A DNA stretch of 64,000 nucleotides, taken from the NCBI GenBank assembly GCA_009911035.1, contig QXWO01000002.1, positions 124,001 through 188,000 of the forward strand, given 5' to 3'. The DNA is from Lachnospiraceae bacterium (GTDB lineage: Bacteria; Bacillota; Clostridia; Lachnospirales; Lachnospiraceae). Both the position numbers and the translations under genes were made by a program. The notes under the pieces are model-generated. The model was not told the DNA's origin. It saw only the letters and a list, made by a program, of their open reading frames with translations, and did not search any database. Below are positions 43,046-51,529 of the stretch, in pieces (the first letter of the stretch is position 1; the number at the start of each line of letters is the position of its first letter).

Positions 43046-46000
43046 TTACGGTTCATTATCATTTTTATTTTTGATCAGCTTCCGCTCCACATTACGATAG
43101 GGTGATGCGCCATAATACTTCATAAAAATATCGCTGCAAATGCCCATCTCGTAGATCCATGGCTTTTCATGACTGCCAAAATGTATAATGACTGCTTTTT
43201 CCAGAGCCTTTTCCAAATTATCATCAAAGGCTTCCCCATAGAAAGCTTCCAGCTTGTCCCTGCTCCACCATTCATAAAACTTATTTAGAAAATTAAACCG
43301 CGGTGAAACAAACAGCACATTATCCCGAAATACCTGATTTAGTGCATCCTGGTCCATAAAGTGGTTCTTTCCATGCAGCCTGTAGTCAAATAGTTTACCA
43401 CAGACCTGCTCTGCCCTCATCTTTGACAGATTCATCAGCATTACGCCTGAATTAAAATAATATTTTCCCAGAAAACCAATGGATTTTAAATGCCCCGGAT
43501 TTCTCTCTGAAATTACATCTTTAACCGCAGCAATATAGCTGTGTGTAATATCTATATTATATAATTCGCATAAATCCCCCTGAACGATGGTGTCCCCATC
43601 GATATAGATGACTTTATCCACATCCTTTAACACACTGGGTATCTGGAACTTCAAAATTGCTGATGGCGTAACGTGCAAATCCCCATCAGCCTTTGTATAA
43701 TTCAAAAACGCATCTTCAAGGCTGATATCAATTATATCGATCTTAAATTTGTTTTCCTCCATTGACCTTAGTTTTAATTTTGCATCTTCAGAGATCTCCC
43801 TGGCAAAAATATGAACAATATATTCTGACTTCCTATTTTTATTCATCTTCATGGAAGACAGGGACACTGCCGTAGGCATAAGATAAGTTTCATCTGTAAT
43901 GTAGACTATATGGACCCTCTTATTGATAAAATTTTTTTTTAATGTACCGCTACCTAATGTTTCGCCTTGCCCCCCCCCAATTAGTCTGGCGATTTTCCTT
44001 GGCAAAAATGTTACAGCAAGACCAATACGGCAGGACATTGATGTTCTTGTCTCCATTAATTCAAGCTGGAGCCTTGTATTTTCGTCCTTCAGTCTGATAA
44101 TCTCCTGTTCGGACTGATTTCTGGATGTCATAACCTCTCTTGCAAAGTTCTCGCTGACTACTCCTCTGGTGGATTCAATACGTCTTTGTAATTGTGCAGT
44201 TTCATTTCTGTACCACCTTAATTTATCAAGCATATAGGCGTCAAATGTTTGATTGGTTATTTTCAGACATTCTTTATAATCATCTGCATTTACTTTCCAG
44301 ATATCCGCCGGGTCTATTTCCAGTAAGCCTGTGGCCGGGAGCAGCTCATCATGGAGGAAGTTATATACATACAGATAGCTTGCCGAATCATTTTGCTTAT
44401 TAAGATTATACATACAGCTTCTTACCAGAAGATTAAACCAGCTTTTTTTGAAAATTTCATATTCTTCCACAGCTTCGATCTCTTCATACAATTTCATCAA
44501 AGCTTTTGCAAAATCTACCGGCGCATCTTCATTCGTAGACTGACAGCTATTGGGATTGCCTATCCTGTAATAAACAAGCTCCCTGTCAACTGTAGTAATT
44601 CTCGCAGCTTTCATCAGGGCAGAATAAGTAAAGAACAAATCGTTTGTTCTCTTGATCTCCTGAAAACGGATTTTTTCCTTTTCGATGAAATGCCTTCTGA
44701 ACATCTTATTCCAAGGCCAGGTCTGAAACGTTATAAAAATCTTTCCACGCATATCCTGCGGTGAAAACACATCTTTCTTTGGCATGTTTTCTTTGACAAA
44801 AGAACCTGTTTCTGAAGAAACCTTACCGGTCTTATCATCATACGTTTTTACCCTATAGATACATACATCAGCAGATTTTTTCTTACAGGCATGATACACC
44901 GTCGCAGCCAGTTCTTTTTCAAAAAAATCGTCTGCATCCAGAAATAGAAGATATTCCCCTCTTGCTATATCTAACCCCCTGTTCCTTGCTGCCCCTCCCC
45001 CTGCATTATCCTGTGTCAAAACCACCAGACGGCTGTCTGTATCCGCATAGTCATTGAGAATCTTAAGGCTTTCATCCTCAGAACCATCGTCAATACATAT
45101 CACCTCAATATTTTCCAGCTCCTGGTCAAGCACAGAATCCAGACACTTTTTCAAATAGGGAGCAGCATTATAAACCGGAATAATTACAGAAACAGCAATA
45201 CTCTCATCATTGTGCTGGAAAAAATAGTCCTTGGGATTATTTGCGATCCATTCAACCTCATCTAACTCGTGGCTGTTAAAAAACTCCGGATCGATCTCCC
45301 CTTTAGAGAGCGCCAGCTTAAATTCTTCTGAAACCTTCTCTAGAAATGCCAGCTTTTCCTCGTTGGCAATACGATTATAGTGAAATAAATAATTGTGATA
45401 TTTCTTTAGCTGATACTGGGGTGCAAAAAAAAGTAACTTGTTTTCGTCTTTCTCTAATATGTGATAGATATAATTATATTCCTCAATAATAGCCTCTGCC
45501 TTCCCCTTGCTGTAAACAGAGGAATTGGGATTATCTCTGCGGTTCATATAGTAAGGTTTATTGACAACATAAACCCTTTTTGCATAAATCATCGACTGAA
45601 ACCAAAAGCCATTGTCCTGAAACGATGCGCCTGGGGTCTCCTGATGCCTTATACTATTTGAAACAAGGAATTGGCGGCTGTAAATACCTGACCAGGTATT
45701 CATAATAAATCGGAAGGAAAAAGGTTCCTCCTGGGGCGAAATCACTCTGTTGTAATATTCCTTCTTTTTCGCCACATCATTATATGTATTTACAATAACA
45801 CCCTTCTCGACAACAAATCTGTTAAAATCAGCTTTTACCCAGTCAAGCCTGTTTTCCTGCGCAATCTGATACAGATCCTCATACATATGTAAATCTACAT
45901 AATCATCGCTTTCAATGATACCGATATACTCACCGGAGGCCATATCCATACCCAGATTCATGGTATGGCCATAGCCTGCGTTGTCCTTATCAATTACCTT

Positions 46001-46258
46001 TACACGGCTGTCCCGCCTTGCATAATCCAGCAATATTTCTAAGGAACTATCCCTAGAGCCGTCATTGACACAGATTATTTCTATATCCCCCAGGGTCTGA
46101 TTGACCGCACTGTTCAGGCACTCTGTCAGATACTGCTCTACATTACATACGGGTATAACGATCGATACCTTTATTGGATTCTCCGGCTCAATATCAAAGT
46201 TTATTAGCTGATGAATTTTGACCTTGTTATAGGTGGCTTTTTGTTCCTCTGTATACAT
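43046..46258 (-). CDS. Giant glycosyltransferase fusion GT2 - GT2 - coil - G9 tract - GT8
   Basis: A 1070-residue protein. GT2 module 1 spans about 30-280 (VSIVIPVCNVEQYLTECLNS; SDD in GIIESDDYVD). GT2 module 2 spans about 355-590 (VSVIIPVYNAAPYLKKCLDS; LFLDADDFFE). A coiled coil (680-735) leads to SMSCRIGLAVTFLPRKIARL, the same C-terminal module as in the 967-residue protein. Then IGGGQG, encoded by a G9 tract, leads into a GT8 module (780-1055; DxD in VIYIDGDTIV; NSGVMLMNL). Start 46258 follows AAAGGAGACAGG; the frame is also open to 46282. Alternative frames after the tract stop within 10 codons, so the GT8 part can be switched off. It directly follows the asparagine-synthase-like gene. 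Confidence 0.85.
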   Translation of the reverse strand: MYTEEQKATYNKVKIHQLINFDIEPENPIKVSIVIPVCNVEQYLTECLNSAVNQTLGDIEIICVNDGSRDSSLEILLDYARRDSRVKVIDKDNAGYGHTMNLGMDMASGEYIGIIESDDYVDLHMYEDLYQIAQENRLDWVKADFNRFVVEKGVIVNTYNDVAKKKEYYNRVISPQEEPFSFRFIMNTWSGIYSRQFLVSNSIRHQETPGASFQDNGFWFQSMIYAKRVYVVNKPYYMNRRDNPNSSVYSKGKAEAIIEEYNYIYHILEKDENKLLFFAPQYQLKKYHNYLFHYNRIANEEKLAFLEKVSEEFKLALSKGEIDPEFFNSHELDEVEWIANNPKDYFFQHNDESIAVSVIIPVYNAAPYLKKCLDSVLDQELENIEVICIDDGSEDESLKILNDYADTDSRLVVLTQDNAGGGAARNRGLDIARGEYLLFLDADDFFEKELAATVYHACKKKSADVCIYRVKTYDDKTGKVSSETGSFVKENMPKKDVFSPQDMRGKIFITFQTWPWNKMFRRHFIEKEKIRFQEIKRTNDLFFTYSALMKAARITTVDRELVYYRIGNPNSCQSTNEDAPVDFAKALMKLYEEIEAVEEYEIFKKSWFNLLVRSCMYNLNKQNDSASYLYVYNFLHDELLPATGLLEIDPADIWKVNADDYKECLKITNQTFDAYMLDKLRWYRNETAQLQRRIESTRGVVSENFAREVMTSRNQSEQEIIRLKDENTRLQLELMETRTSMSCRIGLAVTFLPRKIARLIGGGQGETLGSGTLKKNFINKRVHIVYITDETYLMPTAVSLSSMKMNKNRKSEYIVHIFAREISEDAKLKLRSMEENKFKIDIIDISLEDAFLNYTKADGDLHVTPSAILKFQIPSVLKDVDKVIYIDGDTIVQGDLCELYNIDITHSYIAAVKDVISERNPGHLKSIGFLGKYYFNSGVMLMNLSKMRAEQVCGKLFDYRLHGKNHFMDQDALNQVFRDNVLFVSPRFNFLNKFYEWWSRDKLEAFYGEAFDDNLEKALEKAVIIHFGSHEKPWIYEMGICSDIFMKYYGASPYRNVERKLIKNKNDNEP
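43970..43978 (-). repeat. G9 homopolymer at the GT2-GT2 / GT8 junction
   Basis: Nine C on the plus strand encode Gly-Gly-Gly. The plus-one frame reads A-R-R-N-I-R-stop; the minus-one frame reads K-A-K-H-stop. Confidence 0.95.
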
Positions 46259-46286
46259 CCTGTCTCCTTTGTCTGTTCTCATTTTC

Positions 46287-48449
46287 CTATTTCAATAATA
46301 TTTCTTCCTCTATCTCTTTTAACTGATAGGCTATATTGGCCAGTCTTATAAACATACAGTAAACTGCCCAGTTATGAACTGCCGGCACAACATCCGGAAG
46401 TTTTTCACACAGAAAAAACCATGGATAAAACAATGTCTCAGTTACTTTTTCATTCTGCACTACATTTATGATGTAATGGATAAGTTCAATGCTCCACTGC
46501 TTTAAATCGGTTGACTTACTTGTTATATTCTTATTTCTGATTTCATTGATCCTGCTGGCATATCCGGGCACTGTCTTTCTTTCTGCTTCATATGCCGTTC
46601 TCTGTTCTGTAAATTTCGTCAGATCCTTTGCATCCGGGATAAGTGTTTTGGTATACTCGCTATAATTTTTTAAAACATATTGATTATATTGCTGGTTTTT
46701 AAATTCATGGATTCCCAATAAGGGATTGAGATGGAACAGCACATCAAATTCTACTTTATATGCATCTATCTCACCAAATGTTCCATAAAATAATCTGACT
46801 ATTTTTCTGTTTAATAAGGGAGAAATCTGTAATATCCCGTATCCTCCATCACGAATCGGAGAATAATGATATCTCGCCCGGTTAAAGTACATCCGTTCCG
46901 CCTTTTCAAAATCACATCCAGCCAGTCCGTCAAGCGTATTTAAAAAATTTTCTCTTAAGATCCCAATGCTTGTTCCTGAACATATAGCGAATCTACTCAA
47001 TGCATCGTTTAACGTCTCTATGTCTTCCTCTTTGAAATCTTCCTTTAAAATTCCAAAATCATCAATAAAGTCATATCCCCTGAATAAAATATCGTTCAAA
47101 AAAGAACCCCTAAATCCTGCATCTCCGCCATTTAGACAGAGGACTCCGTCTCCTGCGTTGTATTCCTGAAACAAAACATGGGCATCAATCAGTTTATGCA
47201 TAGACAAGCTCATTTTTTTCATCATAAGCTGGCGGAACTCTTCTGTTGAACTGTGTTCACCCCGGGCAAAATCAAAAGGAATGCCCATACGGTCTGCCAG
47301 CATGACAGGAATCGTAAATTCATTATCCTTCTGCTCTGCCCCGTTGTAGTACCGAAACTTATGTCTGTCCTCCAGTCTGGAAAGCGCTGCAAATACACAT
47401 CTGCTGTCCACTCCTCCTGTTAACTCTGCGGATATCTTTTTTATTCTTTCATCCCCGGCAATAATTTGAACAGTATTTACAATCGACATGGCTGCTTCCT
47501 GCAGTTTTTTCTGGTATAACTGGCTGGACCAGACTGGTCTTTTTCTGTTTAAATCATTGTAGATTTCAGACTTACTTTTATTTATCACCCCATCGGCAAT
47601 TTCAAGCCGTTCGTATATGGATACCGTCCTGATCTCATTGAACAGCGTATAATCGTCAAAGGGATATTCATTTACTCCACAAAATCCAGCCATGATATTA
47701 GAAATATAATCAGACCTGATGCTAAGATGAACATTACCCAAAATGCGCAATAAACGCATCAGCATATGATAATGATTACAGATTATGACCGTATCCCCCT
47801 GCTCAAAAAGATAAAAGGCATGTGTACCGAAATAATCACTGTCAAGCCTTATTTTATCTCCTAAAGCTGCCACCCTTGTATAGCAGCCCTCAAAATCTGT
47901 TTTTAAACAATCCGCTTCTTTTACATCATCATTACCAAAAATCAGTTTCCCATTGCAGAACATGTAGCCGGAAAGCAGGGCAAATCCATTTTCAATTGGT
48001 ACCGGCTTCTCTAAAGAAATAAAACTGATATTTTCATTATATTTTGTTATAAAGTAATTTTTAAAACCGGCATTTTGCATGACAGCCAGGTTAGCTATAT
48101 TGATGCAGACTGCGATATCCTGAAATGGCTTTCTATAGGAATAATAGTCTAATGGATGCCTGATATCTGAAACTTTCTCCCCTTTGAATCTGTCATATTT
48201 TTCCCTTGTATCCTGATGAAATAATTCCACGATCTGCTGGCTAAAGGAAATACGCCTGCCCTTTTTCTCCTTATAGGCTATAAACCGGTATACGCCCTGT
48301 TCATCCGCAGTGTATACGGTTGTGCCTTTACATTTTTCACTTTTTAACATCCCGCCATATCTGTATATATCCACAAATAATTCGTCATCATCTGCTGTGT
48401 TCCATTTAATCGTTATTGTTTTGTTATCTATATGAGTCTGATTCATCAT
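46287..48449 (-). CDS. Asparagine synthase-like protein of the glycan locus
   Basis: A 720-residue protein. The synthetase domain (about 310-560) has the PP-loop variant ISAELTGGVDSRCVFAALSR (TGGVDS for SGGxDS), and LNGGDAGFRGSF later. The N-terminal 300 residues are partly like the glutaminase fold but lack the N-terminal Cys nucleophile, so ammonia from glutamine is not expected from this chain. AsnB-like proteins in surface glycan loci amidate uronic or amino acids, as in WbpS/WbmE-type enzymes; the substrate is not known here. Translation starts at an ATGA overlap with the stop of the upstream acyltransferase gene. Confidence 0.78.
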   Translation of the reverse strand: MMNQTHIDNKTITIKWNTADDDELFVDIYRYGGMLKSEKCKGTTVYTADEQGVYRFIAYKEKKGRRISFSQQIVELFHQDTREKYDRFKGEKVSDIRHPLDYYSYRKPFQDIAVCINIANLAVMQNAGFKNYFITKYNENISFISLEKPVPIENGFALLSGYMFCNGKLIFGNDDVKEADCLKTDFEGCYTRVAALGDKIRLDSDYFGTHAFYLFEQGDTVIICNHYHMLMRLLRILGNVHLSIRSDYISNIMAGFCGVNEYPFDDYTLFNEIRTVSIYERLEIADGVINKSKSEIYNDLNRKRPVWSSQLYQKKLQEAAMSIVNTVQIIAGDERIKKISAELTGGVDSRCVFAALSRLEDRHKFRYYNGAEQKDNEFTIPVMLADRMGIPFDFARGEHSSTEEFRQLMMKKMSLSMHKLIDAHVLFQEYNAGDGVLCLNGGDAGFRGSFLNDILFRGYDFIDDFGILKEDFKEEDIETLNDALSRFAICSGTSIGILRENFLNTLDGLAGCDFEKAERMYFNRARYHYSPIRDGGYGILQISPLLNRKIVRLFYGTFGEIDAYKVEFDVLFHLNPLLGIHEFKNQQYNQYVLKNYSEYTKTLIPDAKDLTKFTEQRTAYEAERKTVPGYASRINEIRNKNITSKSTDLKQWSIELIHYIINVVQNEKVTETLFYPWFFLCEKLPDVVPAVHNWAVYCMFIRLANIAYQLKEIEEEILLK

Positions 48450-49450
48450 TCTCTCCATGCATTAAAGTTTTCCCACTGCTCCCTGGTTAAAAAATCCAGT
48501 GCTTTTTTATCCTTACATTCCTCATATGTCTGTAAATCGTTTCTCTGATCATCCCTTGCCCAAAGCACATCTCTCCTGATTATCCGCCCAGGGCACCCGG
48601 CAATGATACAGGCTGGTTCCTCAAAGCGGCGGGTAGTTACCGTCCCCTCTCCTACGATGCAGTTATCCGGTATGCCGCTACCCCCCCCCAGTTTTGCATA
48701 GCGTCCAATCCACACATGATTTCCGATAGCAACATTTTTCCCTGTATTTAACCGCTTATGTGTCTTTAAATCAAATATGGAATGCTGGTCCGGCTGTGAA
48801 ACCAAAAAGTCATGGGAAAACATACAATAACTTCCTATAGAAACTTTCCCGTTCGTAGTAACGTGAATGCTTCCACCTACAAAAGTCGTATATTCACCGA
48901 CTTCCACCAATCCCCCATTCCCATACAGGCCAATATCCAGACTTCTCATCACATCTATGTACCCCAGTTGCAGCCGGTTATCTTTTATATCTATCCTGCT
49001 TTTCGATATTTGAATCGACCCGTTACCTGAAAATCTGTCAAAAATTATCTCATTCCCTGTAAAGTCTTTATAATCATAATAGCCAAGCGCCCTTAAAATC
49101 CTAAGCGACATCCATCTTCTGTAGTTCGTCACATGGTCTACTAAAATGTTTCCATTGATCTCCCTGATTTGGCTGCTTCTGATATGCAGACTGTTATTTC
49201 CACTTCCTAAATCTCTAAACATAATCACCGCAGCATTATCCATATGTACGAGCTCATCTTCTTTTATCTCCGGCAGTTTGTTAAATTGATTTGCAAGCTC
49301 CTTATTTCGAAATATGATTCCACTGTAATCCAGTATTTGTCTGGTATCGTTATAGTGTTTCTCCAAATACTCTAAACTGCACTCTGCAAAAATGATTTTC
49401 TGCGGTCTTTCTAAAATGTTCTTTGCGTCAAACAGATTTATGCTCTCCAT
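48446..49450 (-). CDS. Second left-handed beta-helix acyltransferase, with G9 tract
   Basis: A 334-residue paralogue of the gene at 41940. The hexapeptide part (about 175-295) has GSYCMFSHDFLVSQPDQHSI, VAIGNHVWIGRYAKLGGGSG and CIIAGCPGRIIRRDVLWARD. The N-terminal 170 residues differ and contain beta-rich sequence with repeated short strands (SLHIRSSQIREINGNI, GSIQISKSRIDI), perhaps an extended beta-helix. The Gly-Gly-Gly at 255-257 is encoded by a G9 tract inside the catalytic fold: plus one base gives an immediate stop. It follows a GT4 gene by 13 bases. Confidence 0.85.
   Translation of the reverse strand: MESINLFDAKNILERPQKIIFAECSLEYLEKHYNDTRQILDYSGIIFRNKELANQFNKLPEIKEDELVHMDNAAVIMFRDLGSGNNSLHIRSSQIREINGNILVDHVTNYRRWMSLRILRALGYYDYKDFTGNEIIFDRFSGNGSIQISKSRIDIKDNRLQLGYIDVMRSLDIGLYGNGGLVEVGEYTTFVGGSIHVTTNGKVSIGSYCMFSHDFLVSQPDQHSIFDLKTHKRLNTGKNVAIGNHVWIGRYAKLGGGSGIPDNCIVGEGTVTTRRFEEPACIIAGCPGRIIRRDVLWARDDQRNDLQTYEECKDKKALDFLTREQWENFNAWRE
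48681..48689 (-). repeat. G9 homopolymer inside acyltransferase 2
   Basis: Nine C on the plus strand: CTG-GGG-GGG-GGT. Plus one base creates TAG at once; minus one base gives a stop about 9 codons later. Confidence 0.95.
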
Positions 49451-49463
49451 ATGCTTCCGTCCC

Positions 49464-50504
49464 CTATCTAAAGATGCCTTTCATCATTTTAAGGAATTCC
49501 TTTTTATAGACTTTCTCGGTTGCTGCCTGCTTATACGCCCTGCGCATTTCCATCCCCCGGATTAGCAGCTCCCTGCGGCTTGTAGCCTCACACATTTTCC
49601 GGCATAGCGCCTCCACATCTTCCGTGGGATAAATATACTTTTTTCTTTTATCCAGATACTGGGCTCCCACATGCTCCGACATGATCAGCGCTTTTCCCAG
49701 CATTGCGCCTTCAAGGGCAACCAGAGAACATGCTTCATCCCTTGAGGGAATCACAAACACATTCATCTTCCTGTACAATGCAAGGCGCTTTTCTTCGTCT
49801 GCTATCATCCCATGCTCGATGATCCGCTCATCATAGATTGCCCTTAGCCTCTCCCAGAACCCCCTTGACCACTCTGGCATCTGACCGGCAATATGGAGAC
49901 GGGTCACTTTTTTTAATTCCTCCGGCATACGCAAAAAAGCGGCAATTGCAATGTCAAATCCCTTTCTTTCTTCATAGGTGCCAGATAGAAGGAAATGAAT
50001 CCTGCCATCTCTTACCAGATTTAGCTGACCTTCATAGTCATCTTTTACAAAATTATGAAGAACAGAGAGCTTATGGGGCATACAGTTTTCCCTTATAAAG
50101 ACTTCTGCATATTCACTGATACAAACCACCTCATTGGCATTTCGGATATGCTCCATATGCAGTCCACAGTCCCTGACCAGCACAGGAATGTTGCGCCCTT
50201 CTCTTATATATAAGACGGTTCTTGTGATTTTCTGGAATCTTTCAGCCAAATGGGCCGTAAAAAACGTATTCAAAATAATAAGCTGGTATTGCCTTAGCCT
50301 ATCTTCCCCAATGGTTTTTGACAGGATGCTGACCGGAATCTGTTCCTTTTCAAATTCTCTTTGAAAATCTCCCTTTTTTAAAGTCCAGACATCCACCTCT
50401 GTGCCTGACTTTTTCAAAATTTTTGCTATATTCAGCAGACTTCTCGGTGCCCCGGTATATGTCATCTCATGGGATACCAGTAAAATCTTTTGCTTTTTCT
50501 TCAT
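49464..50504 (-). CDS. Glycosyltransferase family 4
   Basis: A 346-residue GT-B enzyme. The N-terminal Rossmann fold begins ILLVSHEMTYTGAPRSLLNI with the flexible G-A-P loop. The C-terminal donor site has FLLSGTYEERKGFDIAIAAF, then VFVIPSRDEACSLVALEGAM, a version of the E-x7-E motif. It is a retaining transferase that uses a nucleotide sugar and adds one unit to the polymer; donor unknown. It is preceded by 3 bases by a pyruvyltransferase remnant and followed by the second acyltransferase. Confidence 0.85.
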   Translation of the reverse strand: MKKKQKILLVSHEMTYTGAPRSLLNIAKILKKSGTEVDVWTLKKGDFQREFEKEQIPVSILSKTIGEDRLRQYQLIILNTFFTAHLAERFQKITRTVLYIREGRNIPVLVRDCGLHMEHIRNANEVVCISEYAEVFIRENCMPHKLSVLHNFVKDDYEGQLNLVRDGRIHFLLSGTYEERKGFDIAIAAFLRMPEELKKVTRLHIAGQMPEWSRGFWERLRAIYDERIIEHGMIADEEKRLALYRKMNVFVIPSRDEACSLVALEGAMLGKALIMSEHVGAQYLDKRKKYIYPTEDVEALCRKMCEATSRRELLIRGMEMRRAYKQAATEKVYKKEFLKMMKGIFR

Positions 50505-50507
50505 CTG

Positions 50508-51098
50508 CTATCCTTCACTATGAGTCAAAATCTTATTTTTTCTTAAAAATTCCTGATATTTTAGAAATTTCTTTTCATAATTTGAATTAAATGCCGTATA
50601 ATCAGCCAATTCATAATAATACTCTATAGGTTTTCTGTCATCAAAATCCTGCATCTTCAAAAATGGTAAGTTAAAATAACGTACAAGCTCCTCCGTTCTG
50701 CTATCTATTATAAAAAACAGAGCAGGAATCCTATTCCATAGAGCTACCACATTTCCATGAAATCTCAACCCCATGGAAAACTGAAAATCTGCTAAATAAT
50801 TTTTCCACTCATCCACATCAAAAAAGAGCTTTTTCTTATGATCGATCCATTTCGATACATAATTATAATAAGCCGTATCAGCAGCATTTTCAGGGGTAAA
50901 CATATAGTCTGTCTGCTCTACAAAATCATACCTTCTATTTGCGCAGTACGTTAGAAAGTGTTTTTCTTTTACTGACAGCAGACCATAAAATGTCCTGAAA
51001 TTTACACATACTTTTTGTATTGGATAGTTAGTCCTGCTTATCTTAAAATCAGGATTATTTCCATACTGTTTTCTTTTGTATAAAATAATTATCCTCAT
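50508..51098 (-). pseudogene. C-terminal remnant of a polysaccharide pyruvyl transferase
   Basis: A 196-residue frame corresponding only to the C-terminal half of the CsaB/WcaK-type family: FQFSMGLRFHGNVVALWNRI then PALFFIIDSRTEELVRYFNLPF, which is the R-x-H-G donor-binding stretch. The N-terminal half is missing and no clear ribosome binding site is present at the first ATG. It follows a truncated GT2 by 3 bases, suggesting that a deletion joined two genes. Confidence 0.75.
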
Positions 51099-51101
51099 CT
51101 T

Positions 51102-51467
51102 TTACAAATTCAAAATTGTATCATCAGCATCTACAAAGGCAATATAGTCCGAATTTGAATGTTTAACGCCAGACATTCTTGCCTGATATAATCCCTGATT
51201 TTGTTCGTGCCTATAAACAGAAATGCGATTATCTATTCTTTTAAATCTCTCAATAAATTCTGCATAATCCTTATCATTTCCATCATCTACCAACACAATT
51301 TCTATTTCTTTATAGGTTTGGACAATAACGCTGTTTATACAATTCTCTACAAGTGTATGCTCCACATTGTATATTGGGATGATAATTGCCACCTTCGGCA
51401 ATTTATCAGCATCTTTTTTACCCCCCCCCAATTTTTTTTCATGACAAACCTCACTATTTTCGTTCAT
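51102..51467 (-). pseudogene. N-terminal remnant of a GT2 glycosyltransferase, with G9 tract
   Basis: A 121-residue frame: MNENSEVCHEKKLGGGKKDA then VAIIIPIYNVEHTLVENCIN and YIAFVDADDTILNL-stop. It ends immediately after the DxD motif, where a GT2 domain normally continues for over 100 residues, so it is very probably inactive alone. Gly 14-16 are encoded by G9 (51421-51429); a slip would stop translation at once (plus one). SD GGGAGG precedes the start. Confidence 0.75.
51421..51429 (-). repeat. G9 homopolymer in the GT2 remnant
   Basis: Nine C on the plus strand, next to a T8 tract (51432-51439), in codons 13-16 of the truncated GT2. Confidence 0.95.
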
Positions 51468-51529
51468 TGTTTTATCCTGTTCCTCCCTATTTCCACTTTC
51501 TTATTACTGGCGCCTGTATCCCATAAAAA

